Counted from the first letter of the stretch, positions 1 to 10,713 are shown. The stretch is 64,000 bases of DNA from Chaenocephalus aceratus (GCA_023974075.1 CM043801.1:5291769-5355768), one strand, 5' to 3'. The notes: generated from the sequence alone by a model not told the origin. Numbers and translations: made by a program.

Positions 1-688
1 ATATCAAGTAGATTAGAAACGGGTCACATGTGCGGTTTCCCCTTTTTGTGGAATCTTTAGGAAACCTCTCGTTTCCCTTGGAGCTCCAAAATAATATGTT
101 AGTCCAAAAACATGCTTGGTTAGTTATTGTTTTAGAATCATGCAGTTACACTGATCACATGCCGGCATTCATTCACACTCACACCGTCTGGTTGTCAAGT
201 CAGGTTTGGTCAGGTACACCCCAGAGTCAGTCATGGACAGTGCTTTTGTCACACTGTCAGTCAGGGTCAAAGGTCATTTGGTCTCGGTCTTTTGGCCATG
301 TCGTGCTCTGCAGAGTCTTTTCAGAGGTAATTCAGCATCTGTACCCTTTATCTACAAAAATATATCATATGCGGAGCGCCATTCCTTATTCATTCACGAT
401 TTCAACTATGATTTTCAAGATGGTTCTAACTTTTCATTGGGACTTCTGCCTCCCACCTTTCCTGAAACTTGGTACAAAACTCACTTCCTTAGAGTACTAC
501 TACTACTGCAATTCATTTACACCTAATTAGTATTAAAATGTCTAATAGATATATTTCAGAAACTTGTGTAGATCACTATTATCTTGTGTCAAAACATTAC
601 TAGGATCTGTGTAGCTCTGCTATGCATTTCATAGCTTATCTTCAATTCTGGTCAACCTAAAAATCAATGTTAAACTCTTTAGCAGTGT
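1..688. other. Stretch with no recognisable gene
   Basis: AT-rich sequence. The open frames here have no domain, no splice logic and overlapping alternative frames, so I treat them as chance. I see no terminal repeats or target duplications. Confidence 0.5.
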
Positions 689-1110
689 GTGGAACCCTGG
701 ATGTCCGAACATGCAACAATTACTCCCTCCTTTATCAAGGATTTAAAAACAGAAGTCATTTCATATTTCCAACTATGCCACAATGGTGAAATCAATTATT
801 TAGATTGGAATACTATATCTGGCTTGGCACTAGCTCTCCCTTTAATATTATCCATACAGATAAATATTTGTCTTATAGAGTGGTTCCTAAAACTATCCCT
901 TTAACGGTGATCAATATTGTAACAAATGAGATCACTACTTTATTCACACGTGAATACAAATCTCTTAAAGAATATGTTGTTAACATGATGAAAAGATTGA
1001 AGAATATGGTTCTACTTTGTCATGTCTCCCCCTTTATCCCAGTGTGTTTTAGGATGATTTTCTCATTTTACTTTAATAGTTTCCTCTTGACTGCTATTTT
1101 TATTTATTAA
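689..1110 (+). pseudogene. Possible L1-type LINE fragment (weak)
   Basis: The frame beginning at 689 contains a stretch of the form F-I-K-D-L-K-T-E-V then Y-F-then-W. That faintly resembles the linker between endonuclease and RT in fish L1 elements. The resemblance breaks off after about 50 codons, and the overlapping frame at 805 adds nothing. A chance frame is almost as likely. Confidence 0.2.
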
Positions 1111-2331
1111 GTCTAATTCATGGTTAATAAATATTTTTGTCTTTACGTATTTATGAAGTTAATTCAAGTTCTTTAAATGTGCGTTTTGTGAATAAGTGTG
1201 TTTATGTGTAAACTCACTCATTCCCGTTCTCCTTTTCTCCTCCTCTGGTTTTCTCAAGCCGTGACCCCGGCCTCCTCACTTCTAATCGACCATGCCAACT
1301 CCTCTGATTCTGTCTTCTCTTCAGTCCATCAGCTGTTCAATCCATCCACTGTAACTCTTTTAGGCAGCCATCGGCCGAGTTACATCTGCAGCCCCCATCA
1401 TGCCACTGTTCTTGCACTGCTTTGCATTTCATCTCCTCCTTTACAGTCTCTCTGCTGTTTTTATGAAGGGCGGATTCTGCTCTCATGTCCCACACTTTGC
1501 TCTTGTGCCAAATCTTGTGGCTCAGCTTGGAACTTCATGGTCCCGTCTGAGGGACTGATGAGAGTATCTCTCTGTATGTCAGCATGCTGTTTGGGTCTGG
1601 ATGCCACAGGTGGAGATAGTTCTGGCTGCAGTCTTGTTGTTGTTGTTTCAGCTCTGGTTCTCTGTCTGTTCGATGGAGAAGGAGGAGTCTCCTGTTGGGT
1701 TAGGTCTTTTGTCTGCTTGGAGGGTCGGGATCATAGCCTTTCTAACTCAGAGGGGGAGTCCAGGTCTAAAATAGTCTAGCACACCGAGGTTAAATAAATC
1801 CAACCCTTTCCACTCTGACTCTTTCTAATCATACTATCTGTCTTAATTGTTAAATGCCATCTAAACAACATAATTGATGTCTACTAATGATATTACAAAA
1901 ACTCACTCTAAAAATTGTTTCATCCATTGCTACATATTTACCCAACACAACTCTTTCAGGAAACCATTTTCTCCTATAAATTGAAAAACGTACATGTTTC
2001 CAGCATCACATATTCCACACACTACGAAAGAACATTTTCATATTTTAAATCCCACTGTTACTTAGAACAATAGTAAACCTGCAGAGCACACTAATCCGAT
2101 CACAGTAATGAAATTTGACTCAAGTGTAGGCATATGTCTACTTTCCATTATACTTATTACTTGTGCTGAACATTTATTTATATTGTCTAAATTCCAAACA
2201 GTTCGAGTGTAAAATGTGTTTTTTCAATGTATTTACACTCTACAGATTCTTGAGTTTACTCATCTCCTGGTGCTGTCGTTGTAAAAATGTTCAATTCCTT
2301 ATTGTTTTGTACCAGTTTTCCAAAATCAGTT
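1111..2331. other. Stretch with no recognisable gene
   Basis: A 193-codon frame at 1198-1779 exists but is low-complexity (Ser, Cys, Leu rich) and has no domain. This interval lies downstream of the retroviral integrase end (minus strand), where envelope and a 3' LTR would be expected. I found neither an envelope-like minus-strand frame nor a copy of the LTR at 5865-6422. Confidence 0.5.
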
Positions 2332-4494
2332 CTAACTGCCGTGCCGTTTCAGGAAAGGTGGCGGTACGGCTACACAATGTGTAAGTGGGTGCCAACATGT
2401 TCCCTTTTTAACTTTGATCCGGAGTGCATCTGCAGTGCGTTCTACAACTTCCCATGGTCCACTCCATACAGGTTGCAACGAGTTCATCTTGTGGATTTTT
2501 ACATTTACCCAATAACCTGATCCAACAGAAATATTCGTCATGGCCCTGGCATATGCTTCCGCCTCAATATTTCTAATATCTAACACTGGTTCTCCTCTGT
2601 ATTGTGAGGTGCTACCTTGTGGTGGATATTGCTGAGTGGGGCAATCTCTGGCCAGATGTCTACAATCTCCACATATGAAGCAGCCATCATTCCTTCTTCC
2701 TCTCCATTGTCCCTTTTGTTGATGCTGTATGGGAGTGTATACCTGTGCTTGCGGCTGTACTTGGGTAGGAAGATACACAGGTATTTGCTGTTGAAGATAC
2801 TGTGGTGCTTGTGGCTGTACTTGCGTAGGAAGATACACAGGTGTCTGCTGAACCTGGTTTGGTGGACATACACTTCCTCCTCCGCTTTGTTGAACTGTTG
2901 GAGGTGTCCGCCGTGCCTTCTCTGCTAGTATGGCCATCTGCTTTGTCGATTTGTTGTTTTTATTAGCTTTGGCATCTTTCTCAGCTACTTGTATCTTCAA
3001 AAGTCTTAGTTGTAGTGTTTTCATTTCTTCGTCATTTTCCCACTTTGTTGCCTGGTATTTCATATCGTGGTGAATGAGATGTAGTCTCCATTCTTCAATG
3101 GGTTTAGCGACTAATCCCACCACGTCTCCCAGGTCTGCCTGCACTGATCGGGGAAGGGCTTTAATGACAGCGTTCTTCCACAACATTACAACAGCCGGAG
3201 AAACGTCATGCCGTTCTCCAGTGTAGTCCTCCCACACTCCTTCACATCTCTTCAAGAAGGCATGCATTTCTTCCTCCGTGCCTTTCCTCAGGCTGTTGAG
3301 AGCATGTAAACTGCGTGTTGTCGGGTAGATGTGACGAATAGCAGCCCAATAATTCGACCTGATATTGTTGAATGAAGTTTCATCTGGGTCATTTGTGCAA
3401 TTGGCCTCGGAATCTACTGCTCTTGCCCCTAGTCTTCCTTCTATCCGTCCAAGCAGGGCTCTCATGTCTCCCAAGCACAGGTGGTCTTGGACAGTGTACT
3501 TCTCCAGATCATTCACCCACTTCTGACCTCCTTTGGTGAGTGGAGGTAGCTTTGACACTAATGCTTCCATGTCCCTGTGAGTCCATGATTGGTATTGAAA
3601 TCCTCCTCTTTCAGCCGCTATCAATGGCATGAAGGTATGTGCACCGGTCTTGGTTCTTCTAGTTTTGGGGCATGTCCCAGGGTAATGTTGCTCGTTTCCG
3701 CTGTCGTCATTTTCATCTCCCTGTCCATTGGAATAGTCAGGAGAGTAGTTTGTCCGGCGTTTTCTTTGAGTTCTTCGTTCTTCTTGTTCTCTCCTTTGTC
3801 TATCGGCCATCATGTCCTGGAATCTTACATCTTCTTGTCGTCTTTCCACCAGAAGTTGTTGGTATTTATCTTCCCCCCTTTGTCTTTCTAGAATAATGTC
3901 ATTATGGGCTTCAACTGCCTTCCGTCTTTCTTCAATAATGTCATTATGGGCTTTATCTGCCTTTCGTCTCTCTTCCATTCCTCTGATGAGTTCTGCTTCC
4001 AGTCTTCTGTCGAGTTCCTCCAGTCTTCTGTCGAGTTCTTCCTGTCTTCTGCCGAGTTCTGCTTCCATTCTTCTACTGAGTGCTTCCTCTCTTCTGCCAA
4101 GTTCTTCCATTACTGGCAGATCTTCTGCTGCTACCACATGTAAGCTGTTTGTCAATCCCTGGCTGGTATATTTTAGATAGAGAATCAGATTTGCAACAAT
4201 AACTTTTCTTTTTTCAGCTTTTTTCATAGCGTTCTTAGCAGGTCCATACCGAGGGGGTTGTCCGGCTTTGATCCATGCTTTTTCCTGTTGTAGGTATTCA
4301 GCATTCTCATGTTCAACTACAGCTTTTCTATGGGCTTCCGTTGGTGCAGGTTGATCATCTGCTGGAATCAATCCTCTCGTTTGCCACTGCTTGAACAGTT
4401 CCTCTATTTGGTTCCATGTCTTCTGTCTTTTAGTGGGAACTGTCCCAGCATCTGACCAGGTGTTTACTCTCGCCTTAATATCTGCAGTTGTGCC
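2332..4494 (-). CDS. Endogenous retrovirus gag-like frame fused in frame to an integrase C-terminal end
   Basis: An uninterrupted minus-strand frame of about 720 codons. In order it has a short basic N-terminal region; a highly charged Arg/Glu coiled coil with repeated R-R-L-E-E-L units (about 3770-4130); a capsid-like segment (about 3000-3600); a Gln/Pro-rich linker with a duplicated PVYLPTQVQPQ unit; and one CX2CX4HX4C zinc knuckle (about 2641-2682), typical of nucleocapsid. After about 50 codons it runs directly into a W-x-G-P-W-E-V segment (2332-2520), like the SH3-like C-terminal domain of gamma/epsilon-type retroviral integrases. Protease, RT, RNase H and the integrase catalytic core are absent, so a large deletion joined gag to the end of pol in frame. 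No ATG opens the frame: it begins at a stop created by a 20-bp tandem duplication at 4473-4512. Capsid and integrase assignments rest on pattern recognition; the zinc knuckle is seen directly. Confidence 0.75.
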   Translation of the reverse strand, partial: GTTADIKARVNTWSDAGTVPTKRQKTWNQIEELFKQWQTRGLIPADDQPAPTEAHRKAVVEHENAEYLQQEKAWIKAGQPPRYGPAKNAMKKAEKRKVIVANLILYLKYTSQGLTNSLHVVAAEDLPVMEELGRREEALSRRMEAELGRRQEELDRRLEELDRRLEAELIRGMEERRKADKAHNDIIEERRKAVEAHNDIILERQRGEDKYQQLLVERRQEDVRFQDMMADRQRREQEERRTQRKRRTNYSPDYSNGQGDENDDSGNEQHYPGTCPKTRRTKTGAHTFMPLIAAERGGFQYQSWTHRDMEALVSKLPPLTKGGQKWVNDLEKYTVQDHLCLGDMRALLGRIEGRLGARAVDSEANCTNDPDETSFNNIRSNYWAAIRHIYPTTRSLHALNSLRKGTEEEMHAFLKRCEGVWEDYTGERHDVSPAVVMLWKNAVIKALPRSVQADLGDVVGLVAKPIEEWRLHLIHHDMKYQATKWENDEEMKTLQLRLLKIQVAEKDAKANKNNKSTKQMAILAEKARRTPPTVQQSGGGSVCPPNQVQQTPVYLPTQVQPQAPQYLQQQIPVYLPTQVQPQAQVYTPIQHQQKGQWRGRRNDGCFICGDCRHLARDCPTQQYPPQGSTSQYRGEPVLDIRNIEAEAYARAMTNISVGSGYWVNVKIHKMNSLQPVWSGPWEVVERTADALRIKVKKGTCWHPLTHCVAVPPPFLKRHGS

Positions 4495-4512
4495 TTAATA
4501 TCTGCAGTTGTG
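4473..4512. repeat. 20-bp tandem duplication disrupting the gag N-terminus
   Basis: Two perfect adjacent copies of a 20-bp unit (4473-4492 and 4493-4512, starting CCTTAATATC). Because 20 is not a multiple of three, the second copy shifts the minus-strand frame and creates the TAA that bounds the gag-like frame. This is one visible lesion of the retroviral copy. Confidence 0.85.
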
Positions 4513-5843
4513 CCTGGCAACCAACTTGACACCAACTTAACTTGGTGTCTTCTGGCGACATGTTTCTTAAGTACACGGATAATATTATTAAGTTATCAAA
4601 AATGAATTACTAATCCTCTGAATAGTACCTTTGTATTCTTTATAAAGATATCCTATGTCTTTTTGTCTTTACTTTAAAATCTGTTTTTTTTTTTACAGAA
4701 TTTAAAAAATAAATTTAAATGTTGTAAAACTGAGATTAGAAAATCAAAATTAGACAAATTAAATTAAAATTATGCAAATTTCTAAAATCTAAATAAATAA
4801 ATGAAAATGAACAGTGTATGGTTTTTACTTTGTAATATGAAAATAGGAATATGGTGCAAATCCAAATAAACCGTGTAGGCCTACAGTGTATACTAAAGTT
4901 TATGAAATTATGCAAATGTCATAAAATGTGTTAACTACAATACTTCAATTCAAAGAAACCACATGTAATCTTTATCTGTGTGGTGAAGAATGTATTAACT
5001 GTAATATTTATTATGTCCGCTAGGGGAGCTGTTTCATTTGTAACTCCTCTCAAATGTATCAACTAGTACTTCCGGTTCATAAACCTACTTCCTGTTTATT
5101 TCCTCAAAATATAAAGTTCAAATTACTTTCTTTGAAAAGCATGAAAAACAAAACAACTCAATCTACTCTCAACGTTCATCTACACCATCCCTGTGTATTT
5201 AATCAGTAGTTACCGGTTGTATCTTTACTCAAACTATTTCACCTACTAATGCTAACTGGCTAGCTAACTAGCTTAGCAGTATAGCATTAACCACATGTGA
5301 TTGGGGGAAGGGGAACACTCAACATCTGCAGATAAATAACCACACTGCTTGACAATACAAAACAATCTTCATTTATCTTAGCTCTAAATTCTATAAATGC
5401 TGACCTTAAAAGCTGATCTCATACCAATCTTGTACACAATCGTTTCGGCTTAGATCATCACACAAAAATATACTTTTCGGCTTAAAAACTCCACACAATA
5501 TACTTTATTAAACCAGACTACGCAGGTTTAACACATCAAACATATAGACTAACCTGAATGGACCCAGTCCAGCGTAAAACAGATCAGGTCTGGTACCTAC
5601 CCAGAGGTATCCCAGATACAATCTAGTGCCTCCCCAGAAGGTCTTAATACTATGTAATATTCACATTAATCGGGCGGCGCCGAAGATACAACAGAGACGA
5701 ATAAAAACACTATACAAACTCCACACCACTTGCAATCACCACGGAATTAAACAGGTAACTGTCTCACCTTTCGTTTAGGCCCAGCCAAAAACCTAGTGTG
5801 ATGCTAGTTAGCTTGCCCGTCTTCCAGCTCAATCCCGCTTCAG
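4513..5843 (-). other. Retroviral leader between primer site and gag
   Basis: About 1.3 kb of AT-rich sequence without long frames, lying between the primer-binding site and the gag-like frame of the minus-strand retrovirus. A leader/packaging region is expected here. The length is generous, so it may also hold degraded gag N-terminal coding sequence. Confidence 0.5.
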
Positions 5844-5862
5844 GGTCCACCCAGTGACGCCA
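5844..5862 (-). promoter_or_regulatory. Putative retroviral primer-binding site
   Basis: Two bases inside the LTR boundary the minus strand reads TGGCGTCACTGGGTGGAC. A site starting TGG directly after the LTR end is the expected position for a tRNA primer 3'-CCA match. The tRNA identity is not assigned; TGGCG would fit a serine- or lysine-type primer. Confidence 0.6.
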
Positions 5863-5864
5863 AA

Positions 5865-6422
5865 TGTTAGTGAATTCTAGAGCCCTGAAGGCAGGAGAGA
5901 CTGAAAAGAGTCAAGGGAAGGTTATAAAAGTTAACAGCATTTAATTACACAAAAGATGCGGTGGTGTACAAAATGAAATGTGCGAGTGGAGGCTCTCTCC
6001 CCATGCGTCCGGTCAGTCCGGGTCAGCAGGTGGAAGAGGTCAATCCTTGGCTTGCTCTTCCTGTTGTCATCTGAGGTCTTCTCCTATTGGCCGACGTCGT
6101 CGGGGGCGGGTCCAATGCAATTCCTGCCTTGTTCTGTCGTTAAATTACATCATTCTGCTGTCTGTGGTTATTTAAACATTCCCTAATAAACGTTATTCAG
6201 CGGCAATAGATGAGTGCTAAACCAAGTGTCATTTCACCTTTGATTCACAGTTTGAAAATGCAGCATTTCGCCACATGCTAATCGGAAGTGAAGCATTTTC
6301 AGAATAAAAGTATTAAGTTAATAGTTAGTGAACTTCAGGTTTTTCAGAAAAAAACTGATTTAAATTAAATAGTGTATTTAATTCAAATTACGCCATATCA
6401 ACATTGATTTTAATTTCTAACA
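5865..6422 (-). repeat. Retroviral 5' LTR (558 bp)
   Basis: The segment starts TGTTAG and ends CTAACA, a perfect 6-bp terminal inverted repeat with canonical TG...CA ends. It is followed on the minus strand by the primer-binding site. The outer end abuts DIRS coding sequence, so the retrovirus probably inserted into that DIRS element. No second LTR is visible between position 1 and 2331; it either lies before the window or was deleted. Confidence 0.8.
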
Positions 6423-6840
6423 GCACCCACAGCGGACTCACGATCCTTGGATGTGGAGTCCAGTCTGTATAGAGTGGTGCACCTCTAGACAGTAGTTCTG
6501 TCCCGAGGTGCATCACTCCCGGGTACCTGTGTCGCTCTCAGAGAGAGGAGACGTCTGCCGCTCCAAGGGATCAGTGTGTGTGAGTGGGGACCACGCAACC
6601 TCCCTTGGCGGTTCATACACGATATCGTGTTGTCTGTCCTCACGTGGATATGGTGTCCTCTGAGAGAAGGCAGGAAGCGTTTTAGGGTGGGGAACACCGC
6701 TAAAAACTCCAGGTAATTTACGTGCGCCCGCTGGAGGTCTCTGCTCTCGAGACCTCTCACCGGGCGACCTTCGTAAATACCCTATCAGCCTGTATGACAT
6801 GCATCCGTGGTGACCACCTTCCGTGAAAGGACAGCACCCG
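6423..6840 (-). pseudogene. DIRS-type retrotransposon RNase H fragment
   Basis: The minus strand encodes, across shifted frames, V-V-T-T-D-A then a G-I-Y-E-G segment, N-Y-L-E-F-L-A-V-F, G-H-H-I-H-V-R-T-D-N-T and R-A-T-Q-V-P-G. This order is characteristic of the RNase H that follows the RT in DIRS1-like elements of fish. A TGA/TAG interrupts the first motif and the frame shifts at least once. Reading on toward 6423, the LLSRGAPLY segment typical of the region after RNase H is visible and is cut by the retroviral LTR. The RT itself and the tyrosine recombinase are missing. Confidence 0.75.
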
Positions 6841-7177
6841 TAGGCGTGTCCCGCACTAGAAAAGTCGGGTGTAGTGCCACTACGCATTACATAATAACCA
6901 ATACTCTCCGCACGCCGTGGCGCGCGGGGTTTAGTTTTATTATGAGCCCCATGTTGAGCGGGTGCTTTACGAGGACATTTGTCTGCGTAATCTGACTCTG
7001 CTCGGCGGACATTATAGATAAAACCCTTCTTTCTAGGAGAGAGAGGGCCTCTCTCTCCAGAATATGGGTTGACTCTCTCTGGGCTTGTGAAAACAGATAA
7101 AGTATAACTGTTTTGAGAAGCCCAGGCAGATGTCGTGAGTATCTCCTGCTGTATGCTCCTTAGAGCCAGCTGAGATG
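6841..7177 (-). other. DIRS inter-domain sequence, no intact domain
   Basis: Minus-strand frames continue through here but show no RT motif. The RT that should lie between gag and RNase H has been lost, so this is probably residual linker sequence after an internal deletion. Confidence 0.4.
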
Positions 7178-7412
7178 TCACGCTTACGGCTCCAGCCGGC
7201 ACTGCGCATGCACGTGACGGTGGTGCCCTTACAGCTCCAGCCGGCACTGCGCATGCGTGTGACGGTGGTGCCTTCACAGCTCCAGCCGGCACTGCGCCTG
7301 CGTGTGACGGTGGAGCCCTTACGACCCCAGCCGGCACTGCGCATGCGCGTGACGGTGGTGCCCTTAAAGCCCCAGCCGGCACTGCGCGTGCACGTGGCGG
7401 TGGTGCCTTCAC
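7178..7412. repeat. 45-bp coding-phase minisatellite, five copies
   Basis: The 15-mer CAGCCGGCACTGCGC recurs at 7193, 7238, 7283, 7328 and 7373, exactly 45 bp apart each time. On the minus strand each unit is 15 codons reading approximately APPSRACAVPAGAVR. The array therefore preserves the frame between DIRS gag and RNase H. Divergence is mainly single substitutions at CpG-like positions (ATGCAC, GTGCAC, ATGCGC variants). Confidence 0.95.
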
Positions 7413-7679
7413 AGACCCGTCAATAATCCGCCTTTTGAGAGATGCCGTAGCTGCTCTCAAAAAGGGAAGAATTGGCGGGCTGTTTATTGGTTTTATAGAT
7501 TTTCTTTTCATTTTTTTGAGCTGCGCCCTCGGCCTGAAGCCTCGATGCGTCAGCAGCAAATGTTTTATGACAGAGGAATCCATCAGCATGTGACATGTGT
7601 TTGTACGGACTTGAGGATGGTGTTTAGGCATCTCTCGAGGCGGCGGGAACACATTCACGGAGGGGAGAAAGAGGGGCTG

Positions 7680-8863
7680 TCACACCGCTCGCTTCTTCTT
7701 CCTCGACTGCTGGCCGAAATTCTGGGTTGGCTGAGGCTGAGCTGCAGCCGGAACCGGAGATTTTCTCGGCCAACTTGCCCTTGTCTCCAGCCTGGGCTGG
7801 GGACTCGGGGTGGGCTTTGACCTCTGCGTCTTCGGTGTTTTAAACCGAGCAGAGTTCGAGGCAGCTTGGGCAGAGGACTGCTGCTGCGAGAGCAGAGGCT
7901 GGACCCTTCGAGGGAGGCAGAGGTGGAGTGCCTCGTCCTCCCTCTTCTTCGTCTCACACCTCCTTTGCATGGAGGTGAGAGCGGAGCCAAAAATTCCCTC
8001 GGGAACGATGGGCATATCCAGCACATCCTCCTTTTCCCGGTCTGGGAGAGTGGTGAGGTTGAGCCATCTCGCTCTTTCCTGCACCACCATGATCCAATTG
8101 CCTTGCCCGTGGCCTGGACGGCGCAGCGTTGGACACGGAGACAAATGTCCGTGACCGCTGCCATCTCGTCCAGAGTGGCTGCCCCCGGGTTACCCGACAG
8201 GTCCTCACAGAGCTCCGCTTGGTAGGCGGTTAACAGCGAGGACACATTCAGGGCCCTGGCGGACAACGCTGCCGCTTTGTAGGCCTTTTCAGTCATTGCT
8301 GACTGAAAATGGTCCGACTTTGCTGGCAGCGTGGGGTTCCTGCTTGATAACGGGCCCACCTTTGGTAGAAGGTGAGCCGCTACCAGCGGTTCCATGGGCG
8401 GCATGCAGAGCAGGCCGAGCTTCTCCATTCCGTCACAGTCTAGGGAGGAGGCACCCTGGATTGGGACCTTGTTGCTGAAGGGCCGGTCTCTCCACGAGAC
8501 CGACACCTCATCCAACATCTCCGGGAAGACTGGAAGGAGTTGTCTCTTTTTCCCCACTGCTTGGGGAAGATGTTTTCCCTCGCAGCGGGACCTGGATGTC
8601 TCCTTGGCCATTTCGGGCCACGGGACGTTGAGTCTGGCCGCAGCGCGTTTACACACGGCCTGCAGGTCCATGCTCAGACCGGGCGAAGCTGGTGTGCTAT
8701 CGCCCGGGAGAACAGCACTTGCCTCAGGCTTTGCAGCCTGAGCAGGTGACATGAAGGTGTCCTCTTCCTGTTCATCCGATTCGGACAGGAGGAACGCCAG
8801 GGCGTCCTCCTCTTCGTCCTCCTCGTAGTCAGGCCCGAGGACATCCTCCGCGGGTGAGACCAT
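7680..8863 (-). pseudogene. DIRS-type retrotransposon gag, frameshifted
   Basis: The minus-strand frame begins at a good ATG (8863) and encodes an acidic N-terminus followed by F-P-E-M-L-D-E-V-S-V-S-W, FSNKVPIQGASSLDC and E-P-L-V-A-A-H-L-like segments. This layout is typical of the first ORF of fish DIRS1-like elements. Near 8090 the reading frame jumps by one base: the upstream frame ends in AIGSWWCRK, and the expected continuation (VVQERARWLNLT) lies in the next frame, running to a basic Gln/Pro-rich tail ending at 7680. One base has therefore been gained or lost. No RT follows. Confidence 0.7.
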
Positions 8864-8944
8864 GATGAGGTCTAACCGGGAGCCCCAGCTTGGTGGAGCG
8901 CGGGAAACCGTTCCCGCGTGTCTTTCCGTCACCGGGTCCCTGGA

Positions 8945-9222
8945 AAAAACTGGAATCTCTCTTTGGCAAGGATGAAAGACATTGCTGTTGTATTAACAGT
9001 GTGGTTATTTCATTTTGTTTTCTCATAATGCCCAGTATGTTGTGTTGATCTTCACTTGCGTTCAAGCTATCTCCATAATTCATTTGTGTTATCAAATTGG
9101 ATTTTTTATGGGATACTGGCTCTGAGGGATGGAACCCAGGTGAAATGTTCTCATTAGGCTGTGTTGTTGGATCCAAGAAGTCATTGCTAGTCTCCCTTTG
9201 GACAACATTTGTGGAGTATTTA
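8945..9222 (-). pseudogene. BEL/Pao-like gag, second part (after the Tc1 insertion)
   Basis: Minus-strand frame ending in R-K-Q-N-E-I-T-T-L-L-I-Q-Q-Q then L-P-K-R-D-S-S-F-F-Q-G. A run of glutamines followed by L-P-x-R-D/E-x-x-x-F-x-G is the usual start of the gag core in fish BEL/Pao elements. The match stops at about 8945 where DIRS sequence begins, so the DIRS element inserted or recombined here. The first part lies at 10716-11076, on the far side of the Tc1 element. Confidence 0.5.
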
Positions 9223-10713
9223 CACTGAACAAAAATATAAATGCAACACTTTTGTTTTTGCTCCCATTTTTCATGAGATGAACTCAAAGATCTAAAACAT
9301 TTTCTATATACACAACATAACCATTTCTTTCAAATATTGTTCACAAATCTGAAAAGATCTGTGACAGTGAGCACTTCTCCTTTGCCGAGATAATCCATCC
9401 CACCTCACAGGTGTGGCATATCAAGATGCTGATGAGACAGCATGATTATTGCACAGGTGTGCCTTAGGCTGGCCACAATAAAAGGCCACTCTGAAACGTG
9501 CAGTTTTGCTTTATTGGGGGGGTCTGGGGGGGTCCGAAAACTAGTCAGTATCTGGTGTGACCACCATTTGCCTCACGCAGTGCAACACATCTCCTTCGCA
9601 TAGAGTTGATCGGGTTGTTGATTGTGGCCTGTGGAATGTTGGTCCACTCCTCTTCAATGGCTGTGCCAAGTTGCTGGATATTGGCAGGAACTGGAACACG
9701 CTGTCGTATACGCCGATCCAGAGCATCCCAAACTTGCTCAATGGGTGACATGTCCGGTGAGTATGCTGGCCATGCAAGAACTGGGATGTTTTCAGCCTCC
9801 AGGAATTGTGTACAGATCCTTGCAACATGGGCCGTACATTATCATGCTGCAACATGACGTGATGGTCGTGGATGAATGGCACAACAATGGGCCTCAGGAT
9901 CTCGTCACGGTATCTCTGTGCATTCACAATGCCATCAATAAAATGCACCTGTGTTCATCGTCCATAACATACGCCTGCCCATACCATAACCCCACCACCA
10001 CCATGGGCCACTCGATTCACAACATCGACATCAGAAAACCGCTCACCCACACGACGCCACACACGCTGTCTGCCATCTGCTCTGAACAGTGAAAACCGGG
10101 ATTCATCCGTGAAGAGAACACCTCTCCAACGTGCCAGACGCCATCAAATGTGAGCATTTGCCCACTCAAGTCGGTTACGACGACGAACCGGAGTCAGGTC
10201 GAGACCCCGATGAGGACGACGAGCATGCAGATGAGCTTCCCTGAGACGGTTTCTGACAGTTTGTACAGAAATTATTTGGTTATGCAAGCCGATTGTTGCA
10301 GCAGCTGTCCGAGTGGCTGGTCTCAGACGATCTTGGAGGTGAACATGCTGGATGTGGAGGTCCTGGGCTGGTGTGGTTACACGTGGTCTGCGGTTGTGAG
10401 GCCGGTTGGATGTACTTTGTGCTGTGTGATAAAACAGAACATTTTAGAGTGGCCTTTTATTGTGGCCAGCCTAAGGCACACCTGTGCAATAATCATGCTG
10501 TCTAATCAGCATCTTGATATGCCACACCTGTGAGGTGGGATGGATTATCTCGGCAAAGGAGAAGTGCTCACTATCACAGATTTTTAGATTTGTGAACAAT
10601 ATTTGAGAGAAATGGTTATTTTGTGTTTATAGAAAATGTTTTAGATCTTTGAGTTCATCTCATGAAAAATGGGAGCAAAAACAAAAGTGTTGCATTTATA
10701 TTTTTGTTCAGTG
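9223..10713 (-). mobile_element. Tc1-type DNA transposon, decayed
   Basis: The ends are inverted: CACTGAACAAAAATATAAAT at 9223 and its complement ending at 10713, each flanked by TA, the Tc1/mariner target duplication. The inverted similarity extends over at least 200 bp at each side. It includes the GTGAGCACTTCTCCTTTGC and CACAGGTGTGCCTTAGGC blocks typical of an abundant teleost Tc1 family. The element sits inside the BEL-like gag and is therefore younger than it. Confidence 0.92.
9541..10430 (-). pseudogene. Tc1 transposase relic
   Basis: Minus-strand segments match Tc1 transposase. One is V-M-L-Q-H-D-N-V-R (the second catalytic Asp region); another, in a different frame, is S-P-I-E-Q-V-W-D-A-L-D-R-R (the catalytic Glu region). 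At 10335-10420 a DNA block corresponds to the conserved N-terminal TSNRPHNRR-type segment. At least two frame changes separate these pieces, and the N-terminal paired domain is largely lost, so no active enzyme can be made. Confidence 0.85.

Noticed and set aside
30..530. 166-codon open frame at the left edge
   Set aside because: No domain, no hydrophobic or coiled-coil pattern of note, and an equally open overlapping frame; base composition is that of non-coding DNA.
1198..1779. 193-codon frame rich in Ser, Cys and Leu
   Set aside because: Low-complexity translation with no motif. I considered a secreted or membrane protein but found no consistent signal peptide followed by a mature domain, nor splice context.
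7178..7412. CRISPR-like array
   Set aside because: Repeats are directly adjacent with no unique spacers, and the context is a eukaryotic retrotransposon.
7175..7426. Plus-strand frame through the 45-bp repeats
   Set aside because: Shadow of the minus-strand DIRS array; the 45-bp period keeps every frame open.
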